This document shows positions 1 through 10,503 of a stretch of 64,000 nt of DNA, in pieces. Position numbers and translations under genes: made by a program. Origin of the DNA: Macrobrachium rosenbergii (taxonomy: Eukaryota; Arthropoda; Malacostraca; Decapoda; Palaemonidae); assembly GCF_040412425.1 (NCBI RefSeq), contig NC_089784.1, positions 38,935,570 to 38,999,569 of the forward strand. Direction: 5' to 3'. Each line of letters opens with the position of its first letter. Positions within the stretch are counted from its first letter, which is position 1. The notes beneath the pieces were generated by a model, which saw nothing but the letters and a program-made list of their open reading frames with translations, searched no databases and was not told the DNA's origin.

Positions 1-41
1 ACCAAAAACATAGTTGATCATCATTTATCAAAAATGAAATA

Positions 42-87
<46 letters not shown>

Positions 88-88
88 T
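42..88. repeat. (AAT)n microsatellite
   Basis: Uninterrupted run of about 15 AAT/TAA trinucleotide units. The tyrosine-rich frame read through it on the minus strand is a translation artefact. Confidence 0.95.
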
Positions 89-393
89 ATAAATTGCAAA
101 GCAAATGCACCAAAAGAACTCAGCTGACCCATACGTAAAGAATAACGCATCTCAGACCAATCAATAATACAATTACATACATACAAATTTCCAAAAGAAC
201 TGTGTACAGTATAAAACATAATTTTTTTTATACTTATGACATCTAAACCCGAAACTAATATCTTAACCAGTACCATAATTTTTTTAAATTAAAAAATAAT
301 TCAAGAATATTGGATGACAAGGCATGAAGGCTTTTCAAAATAATTTATCAAAGGAATCATGCTACTGTACAGTGACTTAGTTTGAGAAGACCA

Positions 394-1052
394 TTACAGC
401 AGTTTCACCTTCCTTGCATTCTTTTTAGCAAAATCATTTATAAGTGAGCTGTAATCTACAGATCTGGCTAGTGTGTTCTCTATTGACAATAGTGCCAAAT
501 ATGAGAAGTGCTCTTGACCCATGGTTGCTCTTTTGAAAGATTTTATATTGGACAGTTTATTGAAACTGCGTTCAGCCTCAGCAACTGTGACAGGCAATGT
601 ACAGAATATACGAAGTGCTATGCAAACTTCACTAAAGATTGGTTAAAGTCTCTTACCGTATGTTTCATTCAGTAGGTCAAGAGGAGCTAGTTCTTTCTCT
701 GAGTGGAAAGTAGACCTAAATATTGTCTTCAAATGCAGCATTTCACTAACAAAATTACAAGACAGATCTAAAGAGTACTTCTGAGCCAGGCATTCTGAGA
801 CATCTTCAAGTTCAGCTTCGTTCAGAGAAACATACATAAGAATTGCCTTGAAAGTGTCACATATGCCCTTGACTGCCTTAAATCTCTGCTCCAGGTCAGT
901 GACAATATAATCTAAAGTGTAAGAGAAAACATTAATCCTGAAATCTGATTTCTTTTCTGATTCTTTAGTTGACTTTACACCTTCATCCAGTACTTCATCA
1001 TGAAATCTTTTAAATTTTTTCACTCTCTTCACTGGAAACTTTGATTCTGTTT
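394..1052 (-). pseudogene. hAT transposase C-terminal remnant (ZMYM1/TTF-type-like)
   Basis: Minus-strand coding remnant of about 215 codons that ends at a taa at 394-396. The last 65 residues carry the hAT dimerisation domain, with PVTVAEAERSFNKL, RATMGQEHFSYLALLSIE and LINDFAKKNARK. The upstream part (about 643-1032) is the helical region that precedes it in ZMYM1-like hAT proteins. The two open parts lie in one frame and are separated by a single in-frame stop (taa, 643-645), so this is one reading frame with one nonsense codon. Upstream the frame closes at about 1050, just before a (TA)n array, so the zinc finger and catalytic core are missing. The domain normally mediates transposase dimerisation. 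This copy is a dead fragment with no terminal inverted repeats visible. Confidence 0.85.
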
Positions 1053-1184
1053 ATTCTCTTAAAAGAAAAGTTAAATCAAATAAGCTGCTGTCATGGGATC
1101 CCCAGAGTGCCGGGCCAGGAAAGTAGTGCCCTTTCCCCCTCCTCCTCCTATGCTTGGGCCTTGTACAGTGTGTGTGTATATACA

Positions 1185-1185
<1 letters not shown>

Positions 1186-1231
<46 letters not shown>
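1186..1231. repeat. (TA)n microsatellite
   Basis: Pure TA run immediately left of the hairpin that starts at 1258. Confidence 0.95.
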
Positions 1232-1236
<5 letters not shown>

Positions 1237-1257
1237 AACTTTTGTACATGATTCATT

Positions 1258-1412
1258 TATCACACATTACCACAGGTGAAAAATAAGAGACGGGGTGTGG
1301 GTCCTGACCGGTTTCGACTTTATTTCCAAGCCAGCCAAGCCCATGGCTTGAAATAAAATCGAAACCGGTCAGGACCTACACCCTGTCTCTTATTTTTCAC
1401 CTGTGGTAATGT

Positions 1413-1418
<6 letters not shown>
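1258..1418. repeat. Near-perfect 69-bp-arm hairpin (fold-back element)
   Basis: The left arm (1258-1326) and right arm (1350-1418) are almost exact reverse complements, with only a few mismatches. Pairing extends inward through caagcc/ggcttg to leave a loop of about 12 nt. The arms contain GAAACCGGTCAGGACC. Both sides are flanked by (TA)n. No coding capacity. This could be a snap-back MITE or an inverted pair of Penelope-type terminal repeats; I cannot decide from one copy. Confidence 0.9.
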
Positions 1419-2606
<1,188 letters not shown>

Positions 2607-2705
2607 TGTCGTGAAAAAATTGGATCCGTTTTTTCTCCACAATCCTTCACAACGTTCAGGATAAGCGAGGGGGAGTGGTAAGCAAGCGGCTGAGTTCGTG
2701 GTTCA
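2607..2705 (+). repeat. Left copy of ~100-bp direct repeat flanking BEL remnant
   Basis: Runs from tgtcgtgaaa to gtggttca and matches 7099-7198 at roughly 85 percent by eye, in the same orientation. The pair brackets the BEL/Pao remnant. Both copies start TG and end CA, as LTRs do, but are very short for BEL LTRs and show no target duplication. They may be LTR relics or a duplicated piece of the neighbouring minus-strand Gypsy gag, since the same tail (NHELSRLLTTPPRLS then stop) reads through both on the minus strand. Confidence 0.7.
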
Positions 2706-3360
2706 CCTTTTTCTGTAAATATGTTTGATTATTATTTGTGTCCGGCGAACTGCCTGTGTTGTCTGTGTCGTAAGAGAGGATCTTTTTTAAGTAATTCAAA
2801 TACCTTCTGTAGTAAAATAACCTAAGTATAAATTCTGAAAGGGAACCGAGGTGACGACAAGGCATGCAGAAGGGGCGACATGTGTCTTTCTCGAGGGCAT
2901 ACCATTGAGGTAAGCTAAGCACTCTCCAAGTCGTCACCTCCCCAGCCAAATTGTTCGTTTTAAAGTCAAAGTCTGATGCCTTTAGTATGCTAAATTAATC
3001 CCGTCACACTTTTGCCATCCGGGGCTTGATATAGTTAATGTTCATTTAAGTGCAGCCTGATTGTTCGGAAATAAGTTTTGTGCAAAATTGAGCTTTTAGA
3101 GGCATGTTTTTTCGAGTTTTATGGGGTTTTGTATAGCTTCCAGCATTGTGTCTTGTACCCGACCGCGTGGTCCTTGTGTGTTAATGTAAGTTGAATTTAA
3201 TTAGCCTAATTTTTAAAAATAAGATTGTAAAACCCTGCCTGATCTAGATGGACCTTTGCTTCAATGTTTGCTGGTAGTGCCCTTCAGGCCTGGCCATCCC
3301 AGTCCCATACCATCAGGAACTTAGAACCTTTCCAGTCACGGGGGAAAATTCGCGGCGACA
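2706..3360 (+). other. Upstream region of BEL element, possible 5' LTR/leader
   Basis: No coding sequence. By position this would be the 5' LTR of the BEL/Pao element. I cannot define LTR ends because no second copy exists downstream. Confidence 0.35.
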
Positions 3361-3380
3361 TTTGGTCCTTCGAACTGGAT
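3361..3380 (+). promoter_or_regulatory. Primer-binding-site-like motif of BEL element
   Basis: TTTGGTCCTTCGAACTGGAT lies about 155 bp before the gag start. It follows ...cgacat, contains TGG at the position where a tRNA 3' CCA would pair, and includes TTCGA, the T-loop sequence. I associate this sort of motif with BEL/Pao leaders, but the priming tRNA is not identified. Confidence 0.35.
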
Positions 3381-3534
3381 GGTCAGTATTAGTGACCATC
3401 AGGAACGTCCAACAAGTGATGGTTTTTCGAGTTGGCTGAGGAAGTGGCGAGAGTGACAAGGGCGTAATAGAAGTTCAAAGTGTAGCGATCATTGTTTTTT
3501 CGCAACGCAGAATTTAGATGTGAATTGAAGCACC

Positions 3535-4752
3535 ATGGCTGTTGCAAGTAACTTGCAGGCCAGTTCACTGGTTGCTTTACTGATAGATGTGGTGGCAGAG
3601 GCTCATCGTGAACTGTTGGAGACACGCGCTTGTACGGCGATGTACCAAAATCTGATTGATTGCATTAAAGCCGATGAGCAAATGTTGAGAAACTTCTATT
3701 TGGCTAGTACAGTAAAGTTGGAATCAAGCTCTGAACTGTCATTTCATCAAGCGCTCAATGGAGCAAATAATGTATTTGCCCTTCCCTTTACCAGAACTGA
3801 ATTTCTTGCTAGCGTATCGCAGCAACGGACTAGATTGCCAAAGTTGAAAGAACTTCCTTTACCTGTGTTTAATGGTGAGATTAGTGAATACGCTACCTTT
3901 AGAGAACTCTGATGTTCATGTTAAGAGACGTACTCATTTAGATAACGTAACTAAGTTTACATATTTGCTTGGTGCCCTCGAGAAAGAATCACTTAGAGTA
4001 GCCAAGGCTTTAAGTGTAACGGCTGCTAACTACGACGTTGCATTAGGGTTGTTGGAACGTTACTATGGTAATCAGCAGCAAACGTTAGTTGTTTTGCATC
4101 GGTGACTCGCTAATATCTTTGTTCCCAAATTCAACCGCGTAGATTTTAAAAATTTCCGCATCGAGTTGACAGTGTTGTTAAGGAAATTAAACGCTTGAGT
4201 ACAGTAGATGTGGGGCAGGGAATGGTCATGAGTTTGATTAATCAGAAGCTCTCTCAAGGCGATGTATATCGTAACGTTGTGGATTGCTTGAGAAAGTGTG
4301 ATTACACTTTAGATGAATTTTTTGAGGCACTTGATTTCCTCATTTGGAGTTTGGAGGGCGATGCGTTGCAAAAGGGAGAGGACGAGTCTGTAAGACCTAA
4401 GACAGTTGCATTTCAAACCCCTCGTACTAGAACGTGTCCATTTTGCCAAGGTGAGCATTTGGCCAACGATTGTAACAATCACACCACTGTTGAAGACCGA
4501 AGGCGACAATTAATGTATTTCCGTAGGTGCTTTAAATGTTTAGGCAAGGGCCATGGTAGCATTCAATGTAACAAACCGAATTGTGAATTGTGTAATGGTA
4601 GACATCATAACTTAATTTGCAGTAATAATGCCTTCAAGCCTCAGTCAAATGCGCCTACCAGGTACTTCAACAAAGTAAATGTTCAGAGTCAGTCATTAAG
4701 TCACGTCACTTCTAAGCCTGTAAAGGGCCAAAGTAGAGGTAGAAATCCCTAG
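3535..4752 (+). pseudogene. BEL/Pao retrotransposon gag remnant
   Basis: Gag-like structural region in three open pieces (3535-3909, about 3872-4105, 4195-4752). It starts at ATG 3535. The first piece ends in RLPKLKELPLPVFNGEISEY, the DUF1759 entry typical of BEL/Pao gag. The second carries LDNVTKFTYLLGALEKESLR. The third ends in a cysteine/histidine-rich nucleic-acid-binding region (CPFCQGEHLANDC; CFKCLGKGHGSIQC; CELCNGRHHNLIC). A frameshift near 3900, a tga near 4103 and another shift near 4190 break the frame. The intact protein would package element RNA in particles; this copy cannot. Confidence 0.88.
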
Positions 4753-4798
4753 GGTTCTAACATAAGTGCTAACAAAGTAGAGTAAATGGGAAGAAAAA

Positions 4799-5261
4799 GT
4801 GATGAAAACCTGTGTGAACGCAAAGTCAGTAAATGCGTCTGTCTCGGACCTACCGTCAACGCTGTTACCAACCGTGTCGGCCATCTTGTGTGCCCAGGGC
4901 CGACAGGCTCCAACCAGAGTGTTTTTAGACACCGGGAGCAAATGTAGTTTTGTTTCTAGTTGGCTAGCCCAGAAATTAAAGTTGCCAGTAATAAAGACAG
5001 TCTCCCTTAGTACTGCACCATTTGGTTCTAATGTTATGGATGGTGAATATGGTTTGGTTTCTTGTAAAGTTCAGATGGGCACTTAAGGGAGTTGACATGA
5101 CTGCCGTGAAAGCCTTACATGTCTGCCGAACAGTAGGACTGAGCCACGATGTCAATGAATGGTGGCGACTTGATACGACTGGTATCAGTCCCAAAGAGCA
5201 ATTTACCATCTCTGAGAATGTAGCCATTAAGAAAGTAAAGGACAGAGTTAGTACGAACTGA
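4799..5261 (+). pseudogene. BEL/Pao aspartic protease region remnant
   Basis: DUF1758-type retropepsin segment. FLDTGSKCSFVSSWLAQKL carries the DTG active-site triad at about residues 44-46. A stop at 5084-5086 and a frame change lead into the second open piece (5022-5261), which contains GVDMTAVKALHVCRTVGLS and then jumps to WWRLDTTGISPKEQF, the start of the RT-proximal linker. The flap-containing C-terminal half of the protease is therefore largely deleted. The role in intact elements is polyprotein maturation. Confidence 0.8.
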
Positions 5262-5274
5262 TTAAGGTTATCGA

Positions 5275-5995
5275 GTAAGTCTCCCCTTTCGCGATGAACA
5301 ACGTCCGAGTGTCAATTACCGTAATGCCATTGCAGAATTAAATGCTTTAGAAATGAGATTTGATCGAGATCCTAGTTACCGAACCGCTTACGAGCAAGTC
5401 CTTCAGATTCATCTCGAAGCTGGGTTCATAGAGGAAGTCCCCAACTCGAGAATAGAAGGCTACTACATACCTCATTTTGGAGTTAAGAAAGAGAGCTCTA
5501 CTAACCCCCCTTACAACTGTGTTTAATGCCTCCTCCAAGTCGAAGGGAGGAACTCCTTGAATGATTGCTTGTATCCAGGTCCCAGTTTAGTGTAGTTGTT
5601 ATACGACCTTTTGTTGAAAGTTTAGAGTAAATCCTTATGCACTAACCGCTGACATATCTAAAGTCTTCCATTGAGTCTTCCTTGATCCACAGGACACCAA
5701 GTATGCTCAATTCCTGTGGTACAAGGCACCATCACAAGCGGCTAACTTTGCTTTCAGGGTCATGGTATTTGGAATTACAACCAGTCCTTTTCTCCTTCAA
5801 CAAGTCCTTCAGACTCATTTTAGGGTAGCCGGGAAGGCAGAGTTGATAAAATCGTTTTATGTTGACAATTATATTGCCACCTATGCTACTGAGGGAGCAA
5901 TGTGGGATAATTGTTTAACTGTTAAACAGCTTTTAGATGAAGCTAACACGCCATTGAGAGGGTGGGCGAGTAATAGATCAATGAGTAGGAATTAA
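5275..5995 (+). pseudogene. BEL/Pao reverse transcriptase remnant
   Basis: RT palm and fingers with several frame breaks. Recognisable blocks are SVNYRNAIAELNALEMRFDR and AGFIEEVPNSRIEGYY before 5530, YALTADISKVFH near 5640, and FRVMVFGITTSPFLLQQVLQ at 5755-5815. The catalytic box reads FYVDNYIATY, so the YVDD-type motif has become YVDN (5858-5869), loss of one catalytic aspartate. A tga at about 5520-5570 and a stop near 5993 also interrupt it. Without repair this cannot make cDNA. Confidence 0.88.
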
Positions 5996-6790
5996 AGAGC
6001 CTACTGAGATTTCTGTGTTAGGAATGTTATGGGATAGGAGTAGTGATCAGATGTGCTTGAAATCCTTCAAAGGGGTGAGAGAATTGCCTAGTAACTGGGT
6101 TCCCACGAAATGTAGTGTCAAATTTTGATCTGTTAGGGTTGGTCAGCCCAACATTTGTTAGAGGAAAGTTGTTTTTACAGAAACTATGGGAAGAAGGTAT
6201 AGGATGGGATGATGTTCTCAACACACAAAAATGGACGGAGCCTATGATAATCTTAGAAGAGTTTGTCAATGTGCATAAGTTGAAATTTAAAAGAGGAATT
6301 TTGACAGGCAAATCAGAAATTCATGTCTTTACTGATGCCTCAAGTAAGGCATACAGGGGGGGCAGCCTATGTCAGGGGAAGTAAGGGAGGAACTAACCTG
6401 TTGACTAGCAAAATGAGAGTAACCCCTAGGAAACAACAACATTTGACCATACCTAATTTAGAGTTATTAGCCTTGTTATTAGGAATTAAGTCAGGTAGAA
6501 GTTTGAAGAATTTGTTAAAAGTCAGAACAGTTGTAATTTGGACCGACAGTAAGGTCGCTATAGCCTGGGTAAATAGCAAAGAGGAGAACAGGAATGTGTT
6601 TATAGCTAATAGGGTAGGAGAAGCCAACTTTCTTTTGCAGGAGTGTGGGATGATTCTGAAGCATGTGCTGACCAAAAGTAATCCAGCATATCTTCTGGCC
6701 TGAGGGACCAGTATGAGAGAGCTAACAGACAGCCAGTTGTGGCACCGAGGACCCCAGTTTCTTCATGTTGAAGGTCCTGCCGAGGTTGTA
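5996..6790 (+). pseudogene. BEL/Pao RNase H (peptidase A17 region) remnant
   Basis: Two open pieces (6115-6384 and 6323-6703) that overlap across a run of seven Gs at 6356-6362, a likely slippage frameshift. FDLLGLVSPTFVRGKLFLQ is the A17-family linker. EIHVFTDASSKAY holds the first RNase H aspartate and VVIWTDSKVAIAWV a later one. The frame closes at 6701-6703, and a few more family-like residues (MRELTDSQLWHRGPQFL) follow. Integrase is absent, so the element is 3'-truncated. Confidence 0.85.
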
Positions 6791-7098
6791 CAGAGGTTGG
6801 AGAGGATTTGCAGTGATAAGAAATGAGTGTTATTGGTGTTGTTACTTCGTGCTGCTGAAATGTGATGCACAAGCGTGTTGGAATTGTATGAAATGTGTAC
6901 ATCCCTTTGTGCAACACGAATTAGGTGTCATTGTGTCTTGTGAGAGTGATTACTCTCATTTGATTGTTGTAAGTCTGTCGCAAGCTGCCTTTCAACTGTA
7001 GCACTGCAATTGAGTGCAGGCCGCACTCCAATCTTCGAGCCTCACCTGCCTAACCTTCCAATTGCTGTCCGTTCGGCTAGAAATTCTGGTGTGGAGTA
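6791..7098 (+). other. Unassigned 3' part of BEL remnant
   Basis: No recognisable integrase motifs (HHCC or DDE). Short broken frames only. It lies between the RNase H remnant and the right ~100-bp direct repeat. Confidence 0.4.
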
Positions 7099-7198
7099 TG
7101 TCATGAAGAAAACTGGATCCATTTTTTCTCGACAATTCTTGGCAATGTTCAGGATAAGCGAGGGGGAGTGGTAAGCAGGCGGCTGAGTTCGTGGTTCA
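7099..7198 (+). repeat. Right copy of ~100-bp direct repeat flanking BEL remnant
   Basis: Partner of 2607-2705. It abuts the truncated end of the minus-strand Gypsy gag: gag residues are recognisable up to about 7199 and the repeat sequence follows. Confidence 0.7.
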
Positions 7199-7550
7199 TC
7201 AGGTCGAGGGTGCGTTGGACTCTCTCTGGGAAGGGCATGGAGTATGTGTCGATGAGTTTATCTTGCAGGTCTCTGTACTTGACTTTGCCCAGCTGCAAGT
7301 TCAACCATGGGGTGATTTTGTTGAAGACCTCCTCCGGCAGCATTGTCATGGTGACGTCCGCCTTGGTCTCATCGTCTGTAATTTGAGCTGCTCGGAAATG
7401 AACGTCTGCCCACAGAAACCAGGATGCGGTGTTTTGTTGTGAGAATGGAGGGAGTTTTATTGCCTGGATTACTGCTGCCCTTGAAGGCGAGAGGGGGATG
7501 CAGAGGATCTGTGTGTCCTTGGAACAACTTTCTACCTCAGTTTCTGTCAT
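7149..7550 (-). pseudogene. Gypsy-type gag N-terminal fragment
   Basis: Open minus-strand frame of 133 codons starting at ATG 7550. It contains IKLPPFSQQNTASWFLWADV, then FRAAQITDDETKADVTMTML, then YRDLQDKLIDTYSMPFPERV. This is the capsid-like N-terminal half seen in arthropod Ty3/Gypsy gag proteins of the K02A2.6-like group. After RTLDLM the family sequence stops and the frame runs 16 codons through the direct repeat at 7099-7198, so the gag is truncated at that junction. No zinc knuckle, protease or pol follows. Confidence 0.82.
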
Positions 7551-7983
7551 TTTGCCTCACACCAAAACGCGAAATAAGTGCCGTGTTTAGTCCGTTAATG
7601 GTGTTTGGGGCTTGTCAGAAGTCGAAACTATACCCCGTGTGGTTCTGTTAATGACTTCTGAATACGGTCAACGTGAATTGTAAATGGCAGGTCCAGACTG
7701 TTCGAGAACATCAGAGCTCACCTGAAGGAGGTACGCCATAATTAGTCCGTTAGTGGCGTTTTTCCTGGGTGTTCTCAATCACATATTAGTTGAGGAAGGA
7801 GCTTTGTATTATATAATTATTCAAATGAGTAGTCCTGACTGCCAATGCTGTATCAAACTTGTCTATAGCTACCTAAGCCATTTAGACTTTGTCGCAAACG
7901 TGTGGTTCCATTTAAAGGTTCTCTGAAGGTAAAGCAGCCATAGTGAGTCCGTTAATGGCGAAGCCAAAACCGCTGTTTACCTT
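7551..7983 (-). other. Leader of minus-strand Gypsy element with triplicated motif
   Basis: Non-coding stretch between the primer-site-like motif and gag. It contains three copies of AGTCCGTTARTGGYG (near 7588, 7743 and 7943, plus-strand reading), two of them preceded by gccata, spaced about 155 and 200 bp. Confidence 0.5.
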
Positions 7984-7992
7984 GGGTCACCA
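7984..7992 (-). promoter_or_regulatory. Primer-binding-site-like TGGTGACCC
   Basis: On the minus strand, CTCACA is followed by AC and TGGTGACCC. The same TGGTGACCC follows the CTTACA end of the 5' LTR at 9307-9312. The match between two independent elements supports its role as the Gypsy minus-strand primer site. Confidence 0.6.
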
Positions 7993-7994
7993 GT

Positions 7995-8480
7995 TGTGAG
8001 GTCAAAGAGACAGAAATGGGTATGTACTTTTTGTACTTTACTGATTTGTTTACCTTGGCACAATATTAAAATTGAGCAGCATGCGGATGGAAACATAACA
8101 GGAGTGCCTGACCTGCACACAAAATGAGCGAACTGTAACTGCAATTTGTTTTTGTTAAAAAAGTGGTGCGTGTGCCGACAATTAAAATTGGCAAAGATAT
8201 TGCAAATAGCAATATTAAGATAACAGACAAAAAACCCATAATGTTTACATACAACAACCAAACAAAATGTTTTGTTTGAACTAAAACATATATTTGATTT
8301 CAGATTCTTCAGTGAAAAACAAAGGCCAGGAAATTCTACCTCATATGAATATATACGCCATGAGATTCTTGCTGTGCGGTTGATAAATGTATTCGATACA
8401 TGATCATAATTGATGAGAAATGAGTAAAACCAGCAGCCCTTGTCTGACATCTTTACAATCTGAATACAAAGAAAATCACC
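7995..8480 (-). repeat. LTR-like tract of minus-strand Gypsy element
   Basis: Lies just upstream of the primer-site-like motif in minus orientation and ends CTCACA. It shares GAATCTCATG...GTAGAATTTCCTGGCC, in order, with the LTRs at 8623-9312 and 9866-10503, so it is probably a diverged related LTR. Its outer boundary is not visible. The 189-codon minus-strand open frame over 7977-8546 has no family resemblance and is treated as chance. Confidence 0.45.
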
Positions 8481-8492
8481 GATGAGACAGAT

Positions 8493-8622
8493 GCTTTTAA
8501 TGAGGCAGAAGGTTTTCTGGCTTTGGATGTGGGAGGTATTGGCCAACGCTCCGTAACTTTCAGTTTAAGAAATGCCAGACTTGGGATGACCTGAAAGTAG
8601 AACCGTGTGGGGCAGATGAATG
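8493..8622 (+). pseudogene. Gypsy gag, 5' piece (before nested LTR element)
   Basis: Plus-strand frame opens after a tga near 8491 and reads through FSGFGCGRYWPTLRNF, KKCQTWDDLK and GADE, breaking at the AATG target site. The same frame resumes at 10504 with CSDLVQDM, which shows that the LTR element at 8623-10503 is an insertion into this gag. The true gag start is upstream and lost or diverged. Confidence 0.7.
8619..8622. repeat. Target-site duplication AATG (left)
   Basis: Matches AATG at 10504-10507, directly outside the TGTAAG...CTTACA ends of the nested LTR element. Confidence 0.85.
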
Positions 8623-9312
8623 TGTAAGAGACCAGACCCATCGCACCGATGGCGGTCTCCTTCGAGAATTCGTTAACTGCCATCAAAACAAAATATGAAA
8701 CTCTTATCTCAGTCGAAATGCTTTGAGTTCAAAGACTGAGTTGCGTCATATCTTCGGAGGGACCCAGACAAAGAGAAAAACAAAAGCATCCCATTTTCTC
8801 TCACTCAAGGAATGCAACTTCTACCATACAATATTTCCATCTGTTTCTATTGTTGTCTCGATTTATGTACAATCACCACTACTTGCATTGCCATGCAAGC
8901 ATTCTAATCATGTACTCATAATGTTCCACCGAATCTTCTGTATCAAACCGTTTGTGAAGACGTCAAACGTCTCGCCATTTCACATATATTATGCTACTGC
9001 ATTGTATTCATTAATCTGTCTCGAATCTCATGCAATTGGCCATATGTAGAATTTCCTGGCCTTTCCACTGATATATGTTTCATCACTGTACGTTTATTAT
9101 GTCTCTCACAATCGCCATCTGTTTGTCTGCCAACAAACACAGATGTCCAAAACATTACCTCTGTTTTGCTCTGTCTGTGTGTAGTGTAGACGCTACTTTG
9201 CGGCTCGCACAGGCCAATAACATCTTCAAAGATTCTGTACATTCAGTCAGTAAGGAACCACCAATAAACCAGTCAACATCCAGCCAGTATGTCACTCAAT
9301 CCTGTCCTTACA
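8623..9312 (+). repeat. 5' LTR of nested element
   Basis: 690 bp, TGTAAG...CTTACA. It carries CCACCAATAAACC near the 3' end, a polyadenylation-type AATAAA. Relative to the 3' LTR it has about 60 extra bp after GGCGGTCTC.TTCGAG (about 8667-8742) and lacks a few short tracts, so the two LTRs have diverged by indels as well as substitutions. Confidence 0.88.
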
Positions 9313-9313
9313 C

Positions 9314-9322
9314 TGGTGACCC
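9314..9322 (+). promoter_or_regulatory. Primer-binding-site-like TGGTGACCC
   Basis: Begins two bases after the CTTACA LTR end. Same motif as in the minus-strand element at 7984-7992. Confidence 0.7.
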
Positions 9323-9343
9323 TGGAGTGACACGAAGGAGCCG

Positions 9344-9836
9344 ATGGCAGACGGCCAACTCATGATGACGACCCATGTGCCAAAAGACCCTTCGCCACCT
9401 CCCCACTTCCCGCCGTTCCCGAGCTCTCAGTAGACATCCGACCCTCCGAGATGACCCACCCCACCACTGGAGCCCTGGATGCCTCCTCCAGGAAGTCTGA
9501 AGCCGCCCCCGAACTCGTACCGGACGAGCTGACCAACAAAGGACCAGCCGACGTCATCCTTCAGTCTGCTGCTGCACCCCTCGAGCTGGCTACTGAAGCA
9601 TCAGCCGCCGTCATCCTTCAGCCCTTGAGCTGGCTACCGAAGGATCAGCCGCCGTCATCCTTCAGCCTACTGCCGTCCTCCTCAAGCTGGCTACCAAAGG
9701 ATCATCAATCGTCACCCTTCAACCCGCTACCGTCCTCCTTGAGTTCCCACCGGCCGGTGCCACCCTTCAGCCTCCTACTCGCCCCTAGCCCAAGCCCTTT
9801 GAGCCAAAAATAATTGTCAGCAAGATGATTTCCGCA
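9344..9836 (+). pseudogene. Short gag-start-like ORF and proline/alanine-rich repeat protein
   Basis: The ATG at 9344 starts a short frame (MADGQLMMTTHVPKDP...) that stops after about 28 codons. A second frame at 9451-9813 encodes 120 residues rich in A, P, S and L. From about 9544 to 9797 the DNA is an imperfect tandem repeat of roughly 57 bp, about five units, encoding variants of AAVILQP..LELATEGSA. The second unit is about 13 bp short, which shifts the frame midway: after it the original repeat peptide continues in another frame. I know no function. It may be a degenerate gag remnant or filler between LTRs. Confidence 0.55.
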
Positions 9837-9849
9837 TCGATGCCTTGCT

Positions 9850-9862
9850 TGGGGGGCGGGGG
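9850..9862 (+). promoter_or_regulatory. Polypurine tract
   Basis: Almost all G (ggggggcgggggg type run) directly upstream of the 3' LTR start TGTAAG at 9866. This is the expected plus-strand primer position. Confidence 0.75.
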
Positions 9863-9865
9863 TAT

Positions 9866-10503
9866 TGTAAGAGACCAGACCCATCGCACCGATGGCGGTC
9901 TCTTTCGAGCACATGCGTTCGTGCATCATATCTTCAGAGGGACCCAGACAAATAGAAAAACATAAGCATCCAATTTTCTTTCACTCAAGGAACGCAACTT
10001 CTACCATACAGTATTTCTGTCTGTTTCTCCCTAACCATTGTTGTCTCGATTTATGTACAATCACCACTAATTACATTGCCATGCAAGCATTCTAATCATG
10101 TACTCATAATGTTCCACCGAATCTTCTGTATCAAACTGTATGTTTCTGTTTGTGAAGACGCCAAACGACTCGCCATTTCACATATATTATGCTACTGCAT
10201 TGTATTCATTAATCTGTCTCGAATCTCATGCAATTGGCCATATGTAGAATTTCCTGGCCTTTCCATTGATATATGTTTTATCACTGTACGTTTATTATGT
10301 CTCTCACAATCGCTATCTGTTTGTCTGCCGACAAACACATATGTCCGAAACATTACCTCTGTTTTGCTCTGTCTGTGTGTAGACGCTACTTTGCGGCTCA
10401 CACAAGCCAACAACATCTTCGAAGATTCTGTACATTCAGTCAGTAAGGAACCACCAATAAACCAGTCAACACCCAGCCACCGTCACTCAATCCCGTCCTT
10501 ACA
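9866..10503 (+). repeat. 3' LTR of nested element
   Basis: 638 bp, TGTAAG...CTTACA, colinear with 8623-9312. It is followed immediately by AATG (10504-10507) and the resumed host gag frame. Confidence 0.9.

Larger units (their letters stand above)
8623..10503 (+). mobile_element. Nested non-autonomous Gypsy-like LTR retrotransposon
   Basis: Complete element of 1881 bp with two LTRs (8623-9312 and 9866-10503), each bounded by TGTAAG and CTTACA. TGGTGACCC follows the 5' LTR, a G-rich polypurine tract (9850-9862) precedes the 3' LTR, and AATG flanks both sides. The internal region is only 553 bp and lacks protease, RT and integrase, so it needs enzymes from elsewhere. It sits inside, and in the same orientation as, the gag of a larger Gypsy element. 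Confidence 0.9.

Noticed and set aside
394..1052. Domesticated hAT-derived host gene
   Set aside because: One nonsense codon and loss of everything upstream of 1050. No intron or start context supports domestication.
3535..6790. Intact host gene with retroviral-type domains
   Set aside because: The domain order is BEL/Pao gag-protease-RT-RNase H with many stops and frameshifts and a mutated catalytic box, so it is a dead retroelement.
7977..8546. 189-codon minus-strand open frame
   Set aside because: It crosses the LTR-like tract of a minus-strand Gypsy element and the start of the plus-strand gag, and has no family resemblance.
9705..9929. Minus-strand frame over the nested element
   Set aside because: Antisense shadow of the tandem repeat and the LTR start.
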